NCBI GenBank assembly: GCA_035935235.1
Contig: DASYXG010000054.1
Location: 1-18,500, forward strand
Length of the DNA: 18,500 nt
Source: DATARH01 sp035935235
GTDB taxonomy: Bacteria > Pseudomonadota > Alphaproteobacteria > ATCC43930 > CGMCC-115725
Direction of reading: 5' to 3'
In this document: positions 7,751-16,867 of the stretch, piece after piece
How the letters are laid out: each line of letters opens with the position of its first letter
How positions within the stretch are numbered: the stretch's first letter is position 1
The notes under the pieces: generated by a model
Told to the model about the DNA's origin: nothing
Seen by the model: the letters and a program-made list of their open reading frames with translations, nothing else
Databases searched by the model: none
Made by a program: the position numbers and the translations under genes

Positions 7751-8737
7751 ATGAGCATTCGCATTGGTTCAGTCACCCTCCGGGACCCGGTGATCCTGGC
7801 GCCGATGTCGGGTGTTACCGACCTGCCGTTCCGTCGCGTCGTAAAGGCGAGCGGGGCGGGGCTTGTCGTCTCGGAGATGATCGCGAGCCAGGCGGCGATC
7901 CGGGAAACCCGCCAGTCGCTGACCATGGCAAAGACCTGCGCCGAGGAACAGCCGATGGCGGTGCAGCTCGCCGGCTGCGAACCCGAGGTGATGGCGGAGG
8001 CGGCGAAACTCAACGCCGATGGCGGCGCCAGCATCATCGACATTAATTTCGGCTGCCCGGTGAAAAAGGTGGTCAATGGCCACGCCGGCTCGGCGCTGAT
8101 GCGCGACGAGCTTCATGCCGCGCGCATCCTCGAGGCGACGGTGAAGGCAGTTGAGCTACCGGTGACCTTGAAGATGCGCACCGGCTGGGACGACAAGAAC
8201 CGCAACGCGCCACGCCTGGCGAAGATCGCCGAATCCTGTGGCATCCGCATGGTCACCGTGCATGGGCGCACGCGCAACCAGATGTTCGCCGGCAGCGCCG
8301 ATTGGCGTTTCATCCGCGAGGTGAAGGAGGCGATTTCGATCCCGGTCATCGCCAATGGCGATATCAACAGCCTCGACGACGCCGAACGCGCGCTGGCGGA
8401 AAGCGGCGCCGATGGGGTGATGATCGGCCGCGGCGCTTATGGGCGTCCGTGGTTCGTTGCCCAGGTCATCGAGTGGGTGAAGAGCCGCCGGCGCGTGCCA
8501 GATCCCCCGCTGGCCAGTCAGTACGCGACGCTTAGCGCGCATTACGAAGCTATGTTGGTGCACTACGGCATTGATGTCGGCGTGAAGATCGCGCGCAAGC
8601 ATGTCGGTTGGTATTCCAAGGGTTTGCCGGGGTCGGCCGAATTCCGTGCCGCGGTCAACCAGACCGTCGACCCGAGCGCCGTCCGCGGCTTGATCCGGGC
8701 GTTTTACGAGCCACTCGTCGAACGCGAGGCGGCATGA
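7751..8737 (+). CDS. dusB: tRNA-dihydrouridine synthase B (NifR3 family)
   Basis: DusB is an FMN enzyme that reduces specific uridines in tRNA to dihydrouridine. The 328-residue TIM-barrel protein shows APMSGVTDLPFRR at the N-terminus, the catalytic Cys102 in INFGCPVKKV, the AGSALMRD segment, the VHGRTRNQMFAG motif, and the phosphate-binding NGDI...GADGVMIGRGAYGRPW region. A small helical C-terminal domain follows (residues about 240-328). In alphaproteobacteria this gene was first named nifR3 because it is co-transcribed with ntrB and ntrC, as it appears to be here. Its TGA stop (8735-8737) overlaps the ntrB ATG (8734). Confidence 0.96.
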   Translation: MSIRIGSVTLRDPVILAPMSGVTDLPFRRVVKASGAGLVVSEMIASQAAIRETRQSLTMAKTCAEEQPMAVQLAGCEPEVMAEAAKLNADGGASIIDINFGCPVKKVVNGHAGSALMRDELHAARILEATVKAVELPVTLKMRTGWDDKNRNAPRLAKIAESCGIRMVTVHGRTRNQMFAGSADWRFIREVKEAISIPVIANGDINSLDDAERALAESGADGVMIGRGAYGRPWFVAQVIEWVKSRRRVPDPPLASQYATLSAHYEAMLVHYGIDVGVKIARKHVGWYSKGLPGSAEFRAAVNQTVDPSAVRGLIRAFYEPLVEREAA

Positions 8738-9850
8738 CCATGGCGTGGACACCGGGCGAAGGCGCCAAGCTTGATCCGGCGCTGGTGCTGTCCGCGCTTC
8801 CCGATCCGGTCATCGCACTCGATCGCGGCGGAGCGGTGCGCTTCGTCAATCCGGCCGCCGAACAGTTTCTGGGCATCGGCGCCGCGGCGCTTCAGGGTGT
8901 TCCGCTCAGCGAATTTGTCGTGGCCAACAGCCCGCTTTTCGGATTGGTCGAGGCGGTGTGGCGCAACGGCGGCTCGATCGCCGAGTACGACGTGCTGCTG
9001 GAGGGGCCGCGCCTGCCGGCTCGCCCGGTCACGATCCAGGGCGCGCTCGCTGGTGAGGGGGCCGATTTGTTGGTGCTCACGCTGCACGAGCGGGCAATCG
9101 CCGACCAGATGGATCGCCAGCTCACGCACCGCAACGCCGCGCGCTCGATGACGGCGATGGCGGCGATGCTGGCCCATGAGGTCAAGAACCCGCTGTCCGG
9201 CATTCGCGGCGCGGCGCAGCTTCTCGAGCAGGACGCCGACGATTCGGCGCGCCAACTGACCCAGCTCATCTGCGACGAGACCGACCGGATCGTTGCCCTG
9301 GTCGATCGAATGGAGGCGTTTTCCGATCATCAGCCGTTTACCCGCGGCGGGGTCAACATCCACGAGGTATTGGAGCGTGTGCGCCGCATCGCGCAATCGG
9401 GTTTTGCGCGGCATGTGCACTTCGCCGAGGATTACGACCCGTCGTTACCGCTGGTCCACGGTAACCGCGACCTCCTGGTTCAGGTATTTCTCAATCTGAT
9501 CAAGAACGCGGCAGAGGCCAGCCCGGCCAAAGGTGGCGAGATCGTGCTCGCGACCGGCTATCGCCATGGCCGGCGGCTGACCACCCGCAATGGCGGGCCA
9601 CCGCTGCAATTGCCGCTGATGGTTTCCGTCGCCGATAACGGCCCTGGGATACCCGAAGACTTGCGCGCGCACCTTTTTGATCCCTTCGTCACCTCCAAGC
9701 GAAACGGAACTGGCCTTGGTCTTGCACTGGTGGCCAAGGTGATCGGCGACCACGGCGGGATTATCGAGTTCGACAGCCAGCCGCGGCGCACGGTTTTTCG
9801 GGTGTTTTTGCCGGTGGTCCCCAAGGATAGCCGACAGGACAGTCTGGGTG

Positions 9851-9876
<26 letters not shown>
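8734..9876 (+). CDS. ntrB: Nitrogen regulation sensor histidine kinase NtrB (GlnL)
   Basis: NtrB phosphorylates or dephosphorylates NtrC according to nitrogen status, normally under control of the PII protein. Starting at the ATG that overlaps the dusB stop (ATGA) gives 380 residues; a GAGGCGG ribosome binding site lies just upstream. There is no membrane segment, as expected for cytoplasmic NtrB. Domains in order are a PAS domain (about 15-115, LPDPVIALDRGGAVRFVNPAAEQFLG), the dimerisation/phosphoacceptor helix with His148 (LAHEVKNPLSGIRGAAQLLEQ), and a HATPase domain with the N box (QVFLNLIKNAAEA), G1 (DNGPGIP), F box (FDPFVTSK) and G2 (GTGLGL). The frame stays open upstream into dusB, but that extension has no homology. 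A second ATG at 8740 is possible. The end overlaps ntrC by 26 bases. Confidence 0.96.
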
Positions 9877-11281
<1,405 letters not shown>

Positions 11282-11340
11282 CGGGTTGCTGCACCGGCCT
11301 TGGACCATGCTCTTAGTGCCCGGTAGGTCGCTGCGACGGT

Positions 11341-11345
11341 AGGGA
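11341..11345 (+). promoter_or_regulatory. Ribosome binding site of ntrY
   Basis: AGGGA lies 7 bases before the ntrY ATG at 11353 and supports that start. The 71-base gap between ntrC and ntrY shows no convincing terminator. A TTGGAC/TAGGTC pair (around 11300-11330) is too poor to call a promoter. Confidence 0.55.
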
Positions 11346-11352
11346 ACGCTGA

Positions 11353-13593
11353 ATGAGCGTGGCGCAGCAGGTAGGAAGCTGGGCTGGCCGGACTGGATTG
11401 CGCCGCAAGATCGCCATCGTCTTGGCGGTTGCGGCATTGCTGTCCGGTATCGCCACCTATCTGGCCTTGACGGGGGCGCCGCCATTCGGCCCGCGTCCCG
11501 TTGTCGTCCTGTCGCTCCTGAATCTCGATTTGGTGCTGTTGCTAGCGCTTGCCGCGCTGGTGGCGAAGCGCCTGATCGACGTCTGGGCGGGAAGGCGGCG
11601 CGGCCTGGCCGGCTCCCGGCTTCAGGTGCGGCTCGTCGTGCTGTTCAGCCTGATTGCAGTGACGCCGACGATCATCGTCGCGGTGTTCTCCTATCTGTTC
11701 TTTAGCTTCGGCATCGAAAGTTGGTTCAGCGACAAGGTGCGAACCGCGATCTCGGAATCGGTCGAGGTTGCCGACGCCTACGTCAAGGAACACCAGCAAG
11801 CGATCCGCGCCGACGCGCTGGGGATGGCAAATGCCCTCAACCAGTATGCGGCGACGATGGTCATCAGCCCGCAGGATCTGGTGCAGGCGCTGACCATCCA
11901 GGCCTCGATGCGCGGCCTCACCGAGGCGGCCGTGCTCGATAGCAAGGGGACCATGGTCGCGCGCACCGGGCTCGTCTTCGCCCTGGGCTTCGAGGATGTC
12001 GGGCAAGAGGCGCTGCATCGCGCGGATCAAGGCGAGGTCGTCATCATGACTGACGACCAAGAGGAGCGGGTGCGCGCGCTCGTCAGCCTCGGCGGATTCA
12101 GTGGTCTTTATCTCTATGTTGGACGGTTCCTGGAGCCGAAGGTCCTCGCCCATCGCAACGAGACCCAGCTCGCCGCCGCGCAATATGCTCAGCTTGAAGG
12201 CAAGCGCGCCGGGCTGCAGATCACCTTCTCGGTCATCTTCATTCTGGTGGCGATGCTGTTCCTCGCCGCTGCCGTGGTGATCGGGATCAATTTCGCCACC
12301 CAGCTTGCCGATCCGATCAGCCATTTGATGGTCGCCGCGGAAAGGGTAGGGGCGGGCGACCTGTCTATTCGCGTGCCCGAAGGCGAAAAAGACGACGAGA
12401 TGGTGTTGCTCAGCCGCGCCTTCAATCGGATGACGGATCAGATCCAAAGTCAGCAGCAGGAGCTGATCGAAGCCAACAAGCAGCTCGACGAACGCCGGCG
12501 GTTTACCGAGACGGTACTGACCGGTGTCACCGCCGGCGTCATCGGCCTTGATCCGGTCGGTCGCGTTCACCTGCCCAACCGCTCGGCTTCGACCTTGCTC
12601 GGCGTCGATCTCGACGCGTCGATCGGCGAGGATCTCGCCGAAGTCGTGCCCGAGATGGCGGAGCTGCTTGAACAAGCGGCCCGCCGACCCGATCGCGTCG
12701 CTCAAGGCCAGGTGCAGATCAGCGGCCGCAACAGCACGCGCACGCTCCTGGTGCGCATCGCCGCCGAGCAGGATGAGGAAGGGATTGGCGGGTTCGTCGT
12801 CACCTTCGACGACATCACCGAATTGCTCTCGGCGCAACGCAAGGCGGCGTGGGCCGATATTGCCCGCCGCATCGCTCACGAGATCAAGAACCCGCTGACC
12901 CCGATCCAGCTCTCGGCCGAGCGCCTGCGGCGCAACTATCTCAAGGAGATTAAAAAAGATCCGGAAACCTTCCGCATTTGCACCGATACGATCATCCGCC
13001 ACGTTGAGGATATCGGCCGCATGGTCGACGAATTCTCATCATTCGCGCGGATGCCGGCCCCGGTGTTGAAGCCAGAGGATTTGACTGCGATTGTCGAGCG
13101 CGCTGTCTTCCTCGAACGCACCGCGCATTCCGATATCGCCTTCACGATGCGTTTCGCCGCCCGGCCGCTCATGGTGCGCTGCGATGGCAGACTCGCCGGC
13201 CAGGCTCTCATCAACATTGTCAAGAACGCGGTCGAGGCGATCGAGGCGCGCGTTCTCGAGAGTGGGCCGAACCCGCCCGGGCAGATCTCGGTCGCGGTCG
13301 AACAATCCGCTGGCCGCGTCGTCGTCACGGTCGAGGATAACGGCAAGGGCCTGCCGAAGCGCGGACGCGAGCGCCTCACCGAGCCCTACGTGACATCGCG
13401 GGCGAAGGGTACTGGGTTGGGTCTCGCCATCGTCAAAAAGATCATGGAAGATCATCAGGGTGAGTTGCTGCTGGAAGATGCGGAGCCGTCTGGCGCACGG
13501 GTGCGGCTGGTGTTCGTGACCGAAGCGCGCAGCGCTGCCCGCGCCGATGTGGAGATGGGCGCCGATTTGAGCGAAGCCGCGCATGGCGCATGA
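11353..13593 (+). CDS. ntrY: Membrane sensor histidine kinase NtrY
   Basis: NtrY is the transmembrane sensor of the NtrYX pair, linked in alphaproteobacteria to nitrogen and redox sensing. The 746-residue protein has three closely spaced membrane segments at about 19-41, 48-75 and 92-115. A region of about 170 residues, predicted periplasmic, follows, and a fourth membrane segment lies at about 290-315 (FSVIFILVAMLFLAAAVVIG). Then come a HAMP domain (about 316-370, DPISHLMVAAERVGAGDLSIRV), a PAS domain (about 380-485), the phosphoacceptor helix with His509 (RRIAHEIKNPLTPIQLSAERLRR) and a HATPase domain (ALINIVKNAVEAI, DNGKGLP, GTGLGLAIVKK). This architecture separates it from cytoplasmic NtrB. 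Its end overlaps ntrX by 11 bases. The stimulus cannot be read from the sequence. Confidence 0.96.
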   Translation: MSVAQQVGSWAGRTGLRRKIAIVLAVAALLSGIATYLALTGAPPFGPRPVVVLSLLNLDLVLLLALAALVAKRLIDVWAGRRRGLAGSRLQVRLVVLFSLIAVTPTIIVAVFSYLFFSFGIESWFSDKVRTAISESVEVADAYVKEHQQAIRADALGMANALNQYAATMVISPQDLVQALTIQASMRGLTEAAVLDSKGTMVARTGLVFALGFEDVGQEALHRADQGEVVIMTDDQEERVRALVSLGGFSGLYLYVGRFLEPKVLAHRNETQLAAAQYAQLEGKRAGLQITFSVIFILVAMLFLAAAVVIGINFATQLADPISHLMVAAERVGAGDLSIRVPEGEKDDEMVLLSRAFNRMTDQIQSQQQELIEANKQLDERRRFTETVLTGVTAGVIGLDPVGRVHLPNRSASTLLGVDLDASIGEDLAEVVPEMAELLEQAARRPDRVAQGQVQISGRNSTRTLLVRIAAEQDEEGIGGFVVTFDDITELLSAQRKAAWADIARRIAHEIKNPLTPIQLSAERLRRNYLKEIKKDPETFRICTDTIIRHVEDIGRMVDEFSSFARMPAPVLKPEDLTAIVERAVFLERTAHSDIAFTMRFAARPLMVRCDGRLAGQALINIVKNAVEAIEARVLESGPNPPGQISVAVEQSAGRVVVTVEDNGKGLPKRGRERLTEPYVTSRAKGTGLGLAIVKKIMEDHQGELLLEDAEPSGARVRLVFVTEARSAARADVEMGADLSEAAHGA

Positions 13594-14986
13594 CATTCTG
13601 ATCGTCGACGACGAGGCCGACATCCGCATGCTGATCGGCGGCGTGCTCAAGGATGAGGGCTACGCCACCCGCGAGGCCGCCAACAGCACCGAGACGATGC
13701 AGGAGCTGCGGGCGAGGCAGCCGACCCTCATCATCCTCGACATCTGGTTGCAGGACAGCGAACTCGATGGGATCGAGATCCTCAGGCAGCTGCGCAGCGA
13801 GATGCCGTCCGTGCCGGTGGTGATGATCAGCGGTCACGGCACCATCGAGACGGCGGTCGAGGCGATCAAGATCGGCGCCTACGACTTCATCGAAAAGCCG
13901 TTCAAGTCCGACCGCCTGCTGCTCATCGTGCAGCGCGCGATCGAGACGGCGCTGCTGCGTCGCGAAAACGAGGAGTTGCGGCTGCGCGCCGGCGGCCAGA
14001 TCGACCTTGTCGGCATCTCCGGCGCGGCGAGCCAGCTGCGTCAGCAGATCGATCGCGTCGCGCCGACCGGCAGCCGGGTGCTGATCTCGGGCGCTCCGGG
14101 TGTCGGCAAGGAGGTGGTTGCCCGGCTGCTCCACGCCCATTCGCGGCGCTCGCGCGGACCGTTCGTCGCGATCAACTGCGCGACGATGCACCCCGACAGG
14201 CTCGAACTCGAGCTGTTCGGCAGCGAAACCGCGATCGATGGCGCGCCGCGCAAGATCGGCACGTTCGAGCGCGCGCATGGCGGCACCTTGTTCCTCGACG
14301 AGGTCGCTGACATGCCCTTGGAGACCCAGGGCAAGATCGTCCGCGTGCTGCAGGAACAGACTTTCGAGCGGGTCGGGGGCTCGCATCGCGTCGAGGTCGA
14401 CGTCCGCGTCGTGGCCTCGACCAATCGCGATCTTTCCGCCGAGATCGCCGCTGGCCGCTTCCGCGAGGATTTGTATTACCGGCTGAGCGTCGTGCCGATC
14501 CGTGTGCCGGCGCTGCGCGAGCGTCGCGAGGACATCCCGCTGCTGGCGCGTCACTTCATCGAGCGTGGAGCCGAGGCCGCGCGCCTGCCGCCGCGAGAGA
14601 TCGGCGAGGACGCCTTGGCGGCGCTCCAGGCCTATCCGTGGCCGGGCAATGTGCGCCAGCTGCGCAACGTGGTCGATTGGTTGCTGATCATGGCGCCGGG
14701 TGACCCGCGCGAGCCGGTCCATGCCGACATGCTACCCAACGACATCACCGCGATCGCGCCAACCGTGGTCAAATGGGACAAGGGCAGCGAGATCATGACC
14801 CTGCCGCTGCGCGACGCACGCGAGGTGTTCGAGCGCGAATACCTGCTGGCGCAGGTGACGCGGTTCGGCGGCAACATTTCACGCACCGCGCACTTTGTCG
14901 GGATGGAGCGGTCCGCTTTGCACCGCAAGCTCAAATCGCTCGGGGTGCTGTTCAACGACCGCCCGCTCAAGACCGGCACCGGATGA
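13583..14986 (+). CDS. ntrX: Response regulator NtrX (AAA+ domain without GAFTGA loop)
   Basis: NtrX is the partner of NtrY. The 467-residue protein has a receiver domain with Asp9/Asp10, phosphoacceptor Asp53 (IILDIWLQDS) and the EKPFK lysine, then an AAA+ domain with Walker A GAPGVGKE (170-177) and Walker B GGTLFLDEVAD, and a C-terminal Fis-type helix-turn-helix (FGGNISRTAHFVGMERSALHRKLKSLG). Where sigma-54 activators carry GAFTGA, this protein has TAIDGAPRK (about 216-224). It should therefore not activate sigma-54 RNA polymerase in the usual way. Absence of GAFTGA is reported for alphaproteobacterial NtrX, which is thought to act with sigma-70 polymerase or as a repressor. The start lies within ntrY, indicating coupled translation. 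Confidence 0.96.
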   Translation: MAHDILIVDDEADIRMLIGGVLKDEGYATREAANSTETMQELRARQPTLIILDIWLQDSELDGIEILRQLRSEMPSVPVVMISGHGTIETAVEAIKIGAYDFIEKPFKSDRLLLIVQRAIETALLRRENEELRLRAGGQIDLVGISGAASQLRQQIDRVAPTGSRVLISGAPGVGKEVVARLLHAHSRRSRGPFVAINCATMHPDRLELELFGSETAIDGAPRKIGTFERAHGGTLFLDEVADMPLETQGKIVRVLQEQTFERVGGSHRVEVDVRVVASTNRDLSAEIAAGRFREDLYYRLSVVPIRVPALRERREDIPLLARHFIERGAEAARLPPREIGEDALAALQAYPWPGNVRQLRNVVDWLLIMAPGDPREPVHADMLPNDITAIAPTVVKWDKGSEIMTLPLRDAREVFEREYLLAQVTRFGGNISRTAHFVGMERSALHRKLKSLGVLFNDRPLKTGTG

Positions 14987-15011
14987 CCGTGCCGACGACC
15001 GGCGAGGCTCG

Positions 15012-15866
15012 ATGTCTCGCATAGCCTATGTCGATGGCAGCTACCGCCCGCATCGCGACGCGGCGGTGCATATCGAGGATCGCGGCTACCAGTTCGCCGA
15101 TGGCGTCTACGAGGTGATCGCGGTTCGCGGCGGCCGTTTGCTCGACGAGGCGCTGCATTTGAAGCGCCTGCGCCGCTCGCTCGCCGAGCTGCGCATCGAG
15201 GGCGCGATCGGCGATGGCCCGCTTGGGGTCGTGCTGCGCGAGGTCGTCCGCCGCAACGGCGTCGATAACGGCATCGTCTATCTGCAGATCACCCGCGGCA
15301 TTTCCCCACGCGATCACGCGTTTCCCAAGGCGGCGCGGCCGGTCGTCGTCGTCACCGCGCGGCGCGCTCGCCCGCCCAATCCGAAGCTGTGGGAGGAGGG
15401 GGTCGCCGTCATCACCATCCCCGACATTCGCTGGCAGCGCTGCGACATCAAGTCCGTGGCACTCGTCGCCAACGTCCTGGGCAAGCAGCAGGCGCGCGAA
15501 GCTGGCGCCTACGAGGCCTGGCAGGTCGATCCGCTGGGCCGCATTACCGAAGGCACCTCGACCAACGCCTGGATTGTCACCGGCGGCAATCAGGTCGTTA
15601 CCCGGTTTATCGACCACGCGATCTTGAACGGGGTCACCCGGCAGGCGCTGATCGAGATCATCCGGCGCGAGGGGTACGAGTTTGTCGAGCGCGCCTTCAC
15701 CGTTGCCGAAGCGAAATTCGCGCGCGAGGCCTTCCTGACTAGCACCACCGCGGATGTGCTCCCGGTGGTCTCGATCGACGGCGACACGGTCGCCGACGGC
15801 AGGCCCGGGCCGCTCACCCGCAAGCTCCGCGCCGCCTATGACGCACACGCGACGGGCATCGGATGA
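15012..15866 (+). CDS. dat: D-amino-acid aminotransferase (class IV, PLP-dependent)
   Basis: This 284-residue class IV aminotransferase most resembles D-alanine aminotransferase, which interconverts D-alanine and D-glutamate with their oxo acids and so can supply peptidoglycan precursors. Supporting motifs are HIEDRGYQFADGVYEVI near the N-terminus, the PLP-binding Lys147 in CDIKSVALVANVLGKQQA, EAWQVDPLGRITEGTSTNAW, and the phosphate-binding loop region NGVTRQALIEIIRREG. Length and lysine position match the D-alanine aminotransferase family; branched-chain aminotransferases and aminodeoxychorismate lyases share the fold and cannot be fully excluded. The ATG at 15012 was chosen because homology begins there; the frame remains open upstream without homology. 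It lies 25 bases after ntrX and its end overlaps the next gene as ATGA. Confidence 0.88.
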   Translation: MSRIAYVDGSYRPHRDAAVHIEDRGYQFADGVYEVIAVRGGRLLDEALHLKRLRRSLAELRIEGAIGDGPLGVVLREVVRRNGVDNGIVYLQITRGISPRDHAFPKAARPVVVVTARRARPPNPKLWEEGVAVITIPDIRWQRCDIKSVALVANVLGKQQAREAGAYEAWQVDPLGRITEGTSTNAWIVTGGNQVVTRFIDHAILNGVTRQALIEIIRREGYEFVERAFTVAEAKFAREAFLTSTTADVLPVVSIDGDTVADGRPGPLTRKLRAAYDAHATGIG

Positions 15867-16519
15867 GCCTCTCGCTCTCTCGGCCGCGCGCGATCATTTT
15901 CGACTGGGACAACACGCTGGTCGACAGCTGGGCGACGATCCACGACGCGCTGAATTTCCTGATGGCGGCGATGGAGCGGCCCTTGTGGACCATCGACGAG
16001 ACACGCGAACGCGTCCGCCTATCGCTGCGCGAGGCGTTCCCGGTGATATTTGGCGAGCGCTGGCAGGAAGCGCAGCAAATCTATCTCGACCGCTTCCGCG
16101 CCATTCATCTCGAGCGCCTGACGGCTCTGCCTGGCCGTGAGGCGATGCTGCGACGGCTCGCCACGGAAGGCCATTATCTCGCCGTCGTCAGCAACAAGAC
16201 TGGCGCCGTGCTGCGCAACGAGGTTGCGCATCTCGGCTGGTCCCCGCTGTTTGGCGCCATTGTCGGCGCCGGCGACACCCATACCGATAAGCCCCATCCT
16301 GCCCCGGTGGAGCTGGCGCTTCAGCCGAGCGGCATTATACCCGGCCCGCAGGTATGGTTCGTCGGCGACACCGCGATCGACATGGAATGCGCGCTCGCGG
16401 CCGGCTGCGTGCCGGTTCTGCTCGGCCCCGATGGCGCGGCGGCCGAGTTCGCGCGCTTCCCTCCGGCGCTGACGATCAGTGACGGCGAAGCCTTCTTTCA
16501 GGCATTGCAGGGCTTGTGA
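15863..16519 (+). CDS. HAD-superfamily phosphatase, phosphoglycolate-phosphatase-like
   Basis: This 218-residue HAD hydrolase has all four core motifs: motif I with nucleophile Asp14 and Asp16 (IIFDWDNTLVDS), motif II serine in VVSNKTG, the motif III lysine in THTDKPHPAPVELAL, and motif IV Asp169/Asp173 in VGDTAIDMECA. An alpha-helical cap lies between motifs I and II (about residues 25-95). The architecture matches subfamily I enzymes such as phosphoglycolate phosphatase (Gph) and pyrophosphatase PpaX, but the substrate cannot be assigned from sequence. The ATG overlaps the stop of the aminotransferase gene, so the two are translationally coupled and probably share a transcript with ntrX. 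The 96-base gap to hfq follows. Confidence 0.88.
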   Translation: MSLSLSRPRAIIFDWDNTLVDSWATIHDALNFLMAAMERPLWTIDETRERVRLSLREAFPVIFGERWQEAQQIYLDRFRAIHLERLTALPGREAMLRRLATEGHYLAVVSNKTGAVLRNEVAHLGWSPLFGAIVGAGDTHTDKPHPAPVELALQPSGIIPGPQVWFVGDTAIDMECALAAGCVPVLLGPDGAAAEFARFPPALTISDGEAFFQALQGL

Positions 16520-16605
16520 TCGGGCGGTCCGGGACCATCTTCGTAAGAGTACGAGTCGAACGGCTGCCGGGACAATTGCCGCGGCCGATCTAAGAGTGGA
16601 GCTTA

Positions 16606-16609
16606 GGAG
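16606..16609 (+). promoter_or_regulatory. Ribosome binding site of hfq
   Basis: GGAG lies 6 bases before the hfq ATG (16616) and is the clearest Shine-Dalgarno sequence in the window. The 96-base gap upstream (16520-16615) probably carries an hfq promoter, but I see no convincing -35/-10 pair. Confidence 0.7.
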
Positions 16610-16615
16610 CCACCA

Positions 16616-16867
16616 ATGACGTCCGATAAAGCCCAGAACGTACAAGATGTTTTTCTGAACCACGTTCGCAAGAACAAGACGCCGGTCACCGTCTTTCTCG
16701 TCAACGGGGTAAAGCTCCAGGGCATTATCACCTGGTTCGACAATTTCTGCGTGCTGCTGCGCCGCGACGCGCATTCGCAGCTCGTCTACAAGCATGCGAT
16801 CTCGACCGTCATGCCAGCGCAACCGATCCAGTTGTTCGAGGGCGGTAGAGAGGAAGATCAGCCCTGA
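16616..16867 (+). CDS. hfq: RNA chaperone Hfq
   Basis: Hfq is a hexameric Sm-like protein that pairs small RNAs with mRNAs. The 83-residue protein matches the family along its length: Sm1 motif region (DVFLNHVRKNKTPVTVFLVNGVKLQG split over strands 1-3), the FDNFCVLLRRD segment and the Sm2 motif VYKHAISTVMP. A short acidic tail (EGGREEDQP) follows, as in other alphaproteobacterial Hfq proteins, which lack the long disordered tail of E. coli. It was originally known as nrfA in some alphaproteobacteria because of its effect on NifA, and it lies close to ntr genes here too. Its TGA stop (16865-16867) overlaps a CTG that is the probable hflX start. Confidence 0.98.
   Translation: MTSDKAQNVQDVFLNHVRKNKTPVTVFLVNGVKLQGIITWFDNFCVLLRRDAHSQLVYKHAISTVMPAQPIQLFEGGREEDQP
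16849..16854 (+). promoter_or_regulatory. Ribosome binding site supporting a CTG start of hflX
   Basis: AGAGGA within the last codons of hfq lies 9 bases before the CTG at 16864. It is a good Shine-Dalgarno match at usable spacing, and no ATG, GTG or TTG in the hflX frame lies downstream of it until 17158. Confidence 0.55.

Noticed and set aside
8608..8733. N-terminal extension of NtrB into dusB
   Set aside because: The frame is open but the residues show no NtrB homology. An ATG overlapping the dusB stop, with a GAGGCGG ribosome binding site, gives a normal NtrB.
11282..11352. Separate promoter or terminator between ntrC and ntrY
   Set aside because: The TTGGAC/TAGGTC pair matches consensus poorly and no stem with a T-run is present, so I make no call.
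14895..15011. N-terminal extension of the aminotransferase into ntrX
   Set aside because: Homology to class IV aminotransferases begins at the ATG at 15012. The upstream residues are the ntrX sequence read in another frame.
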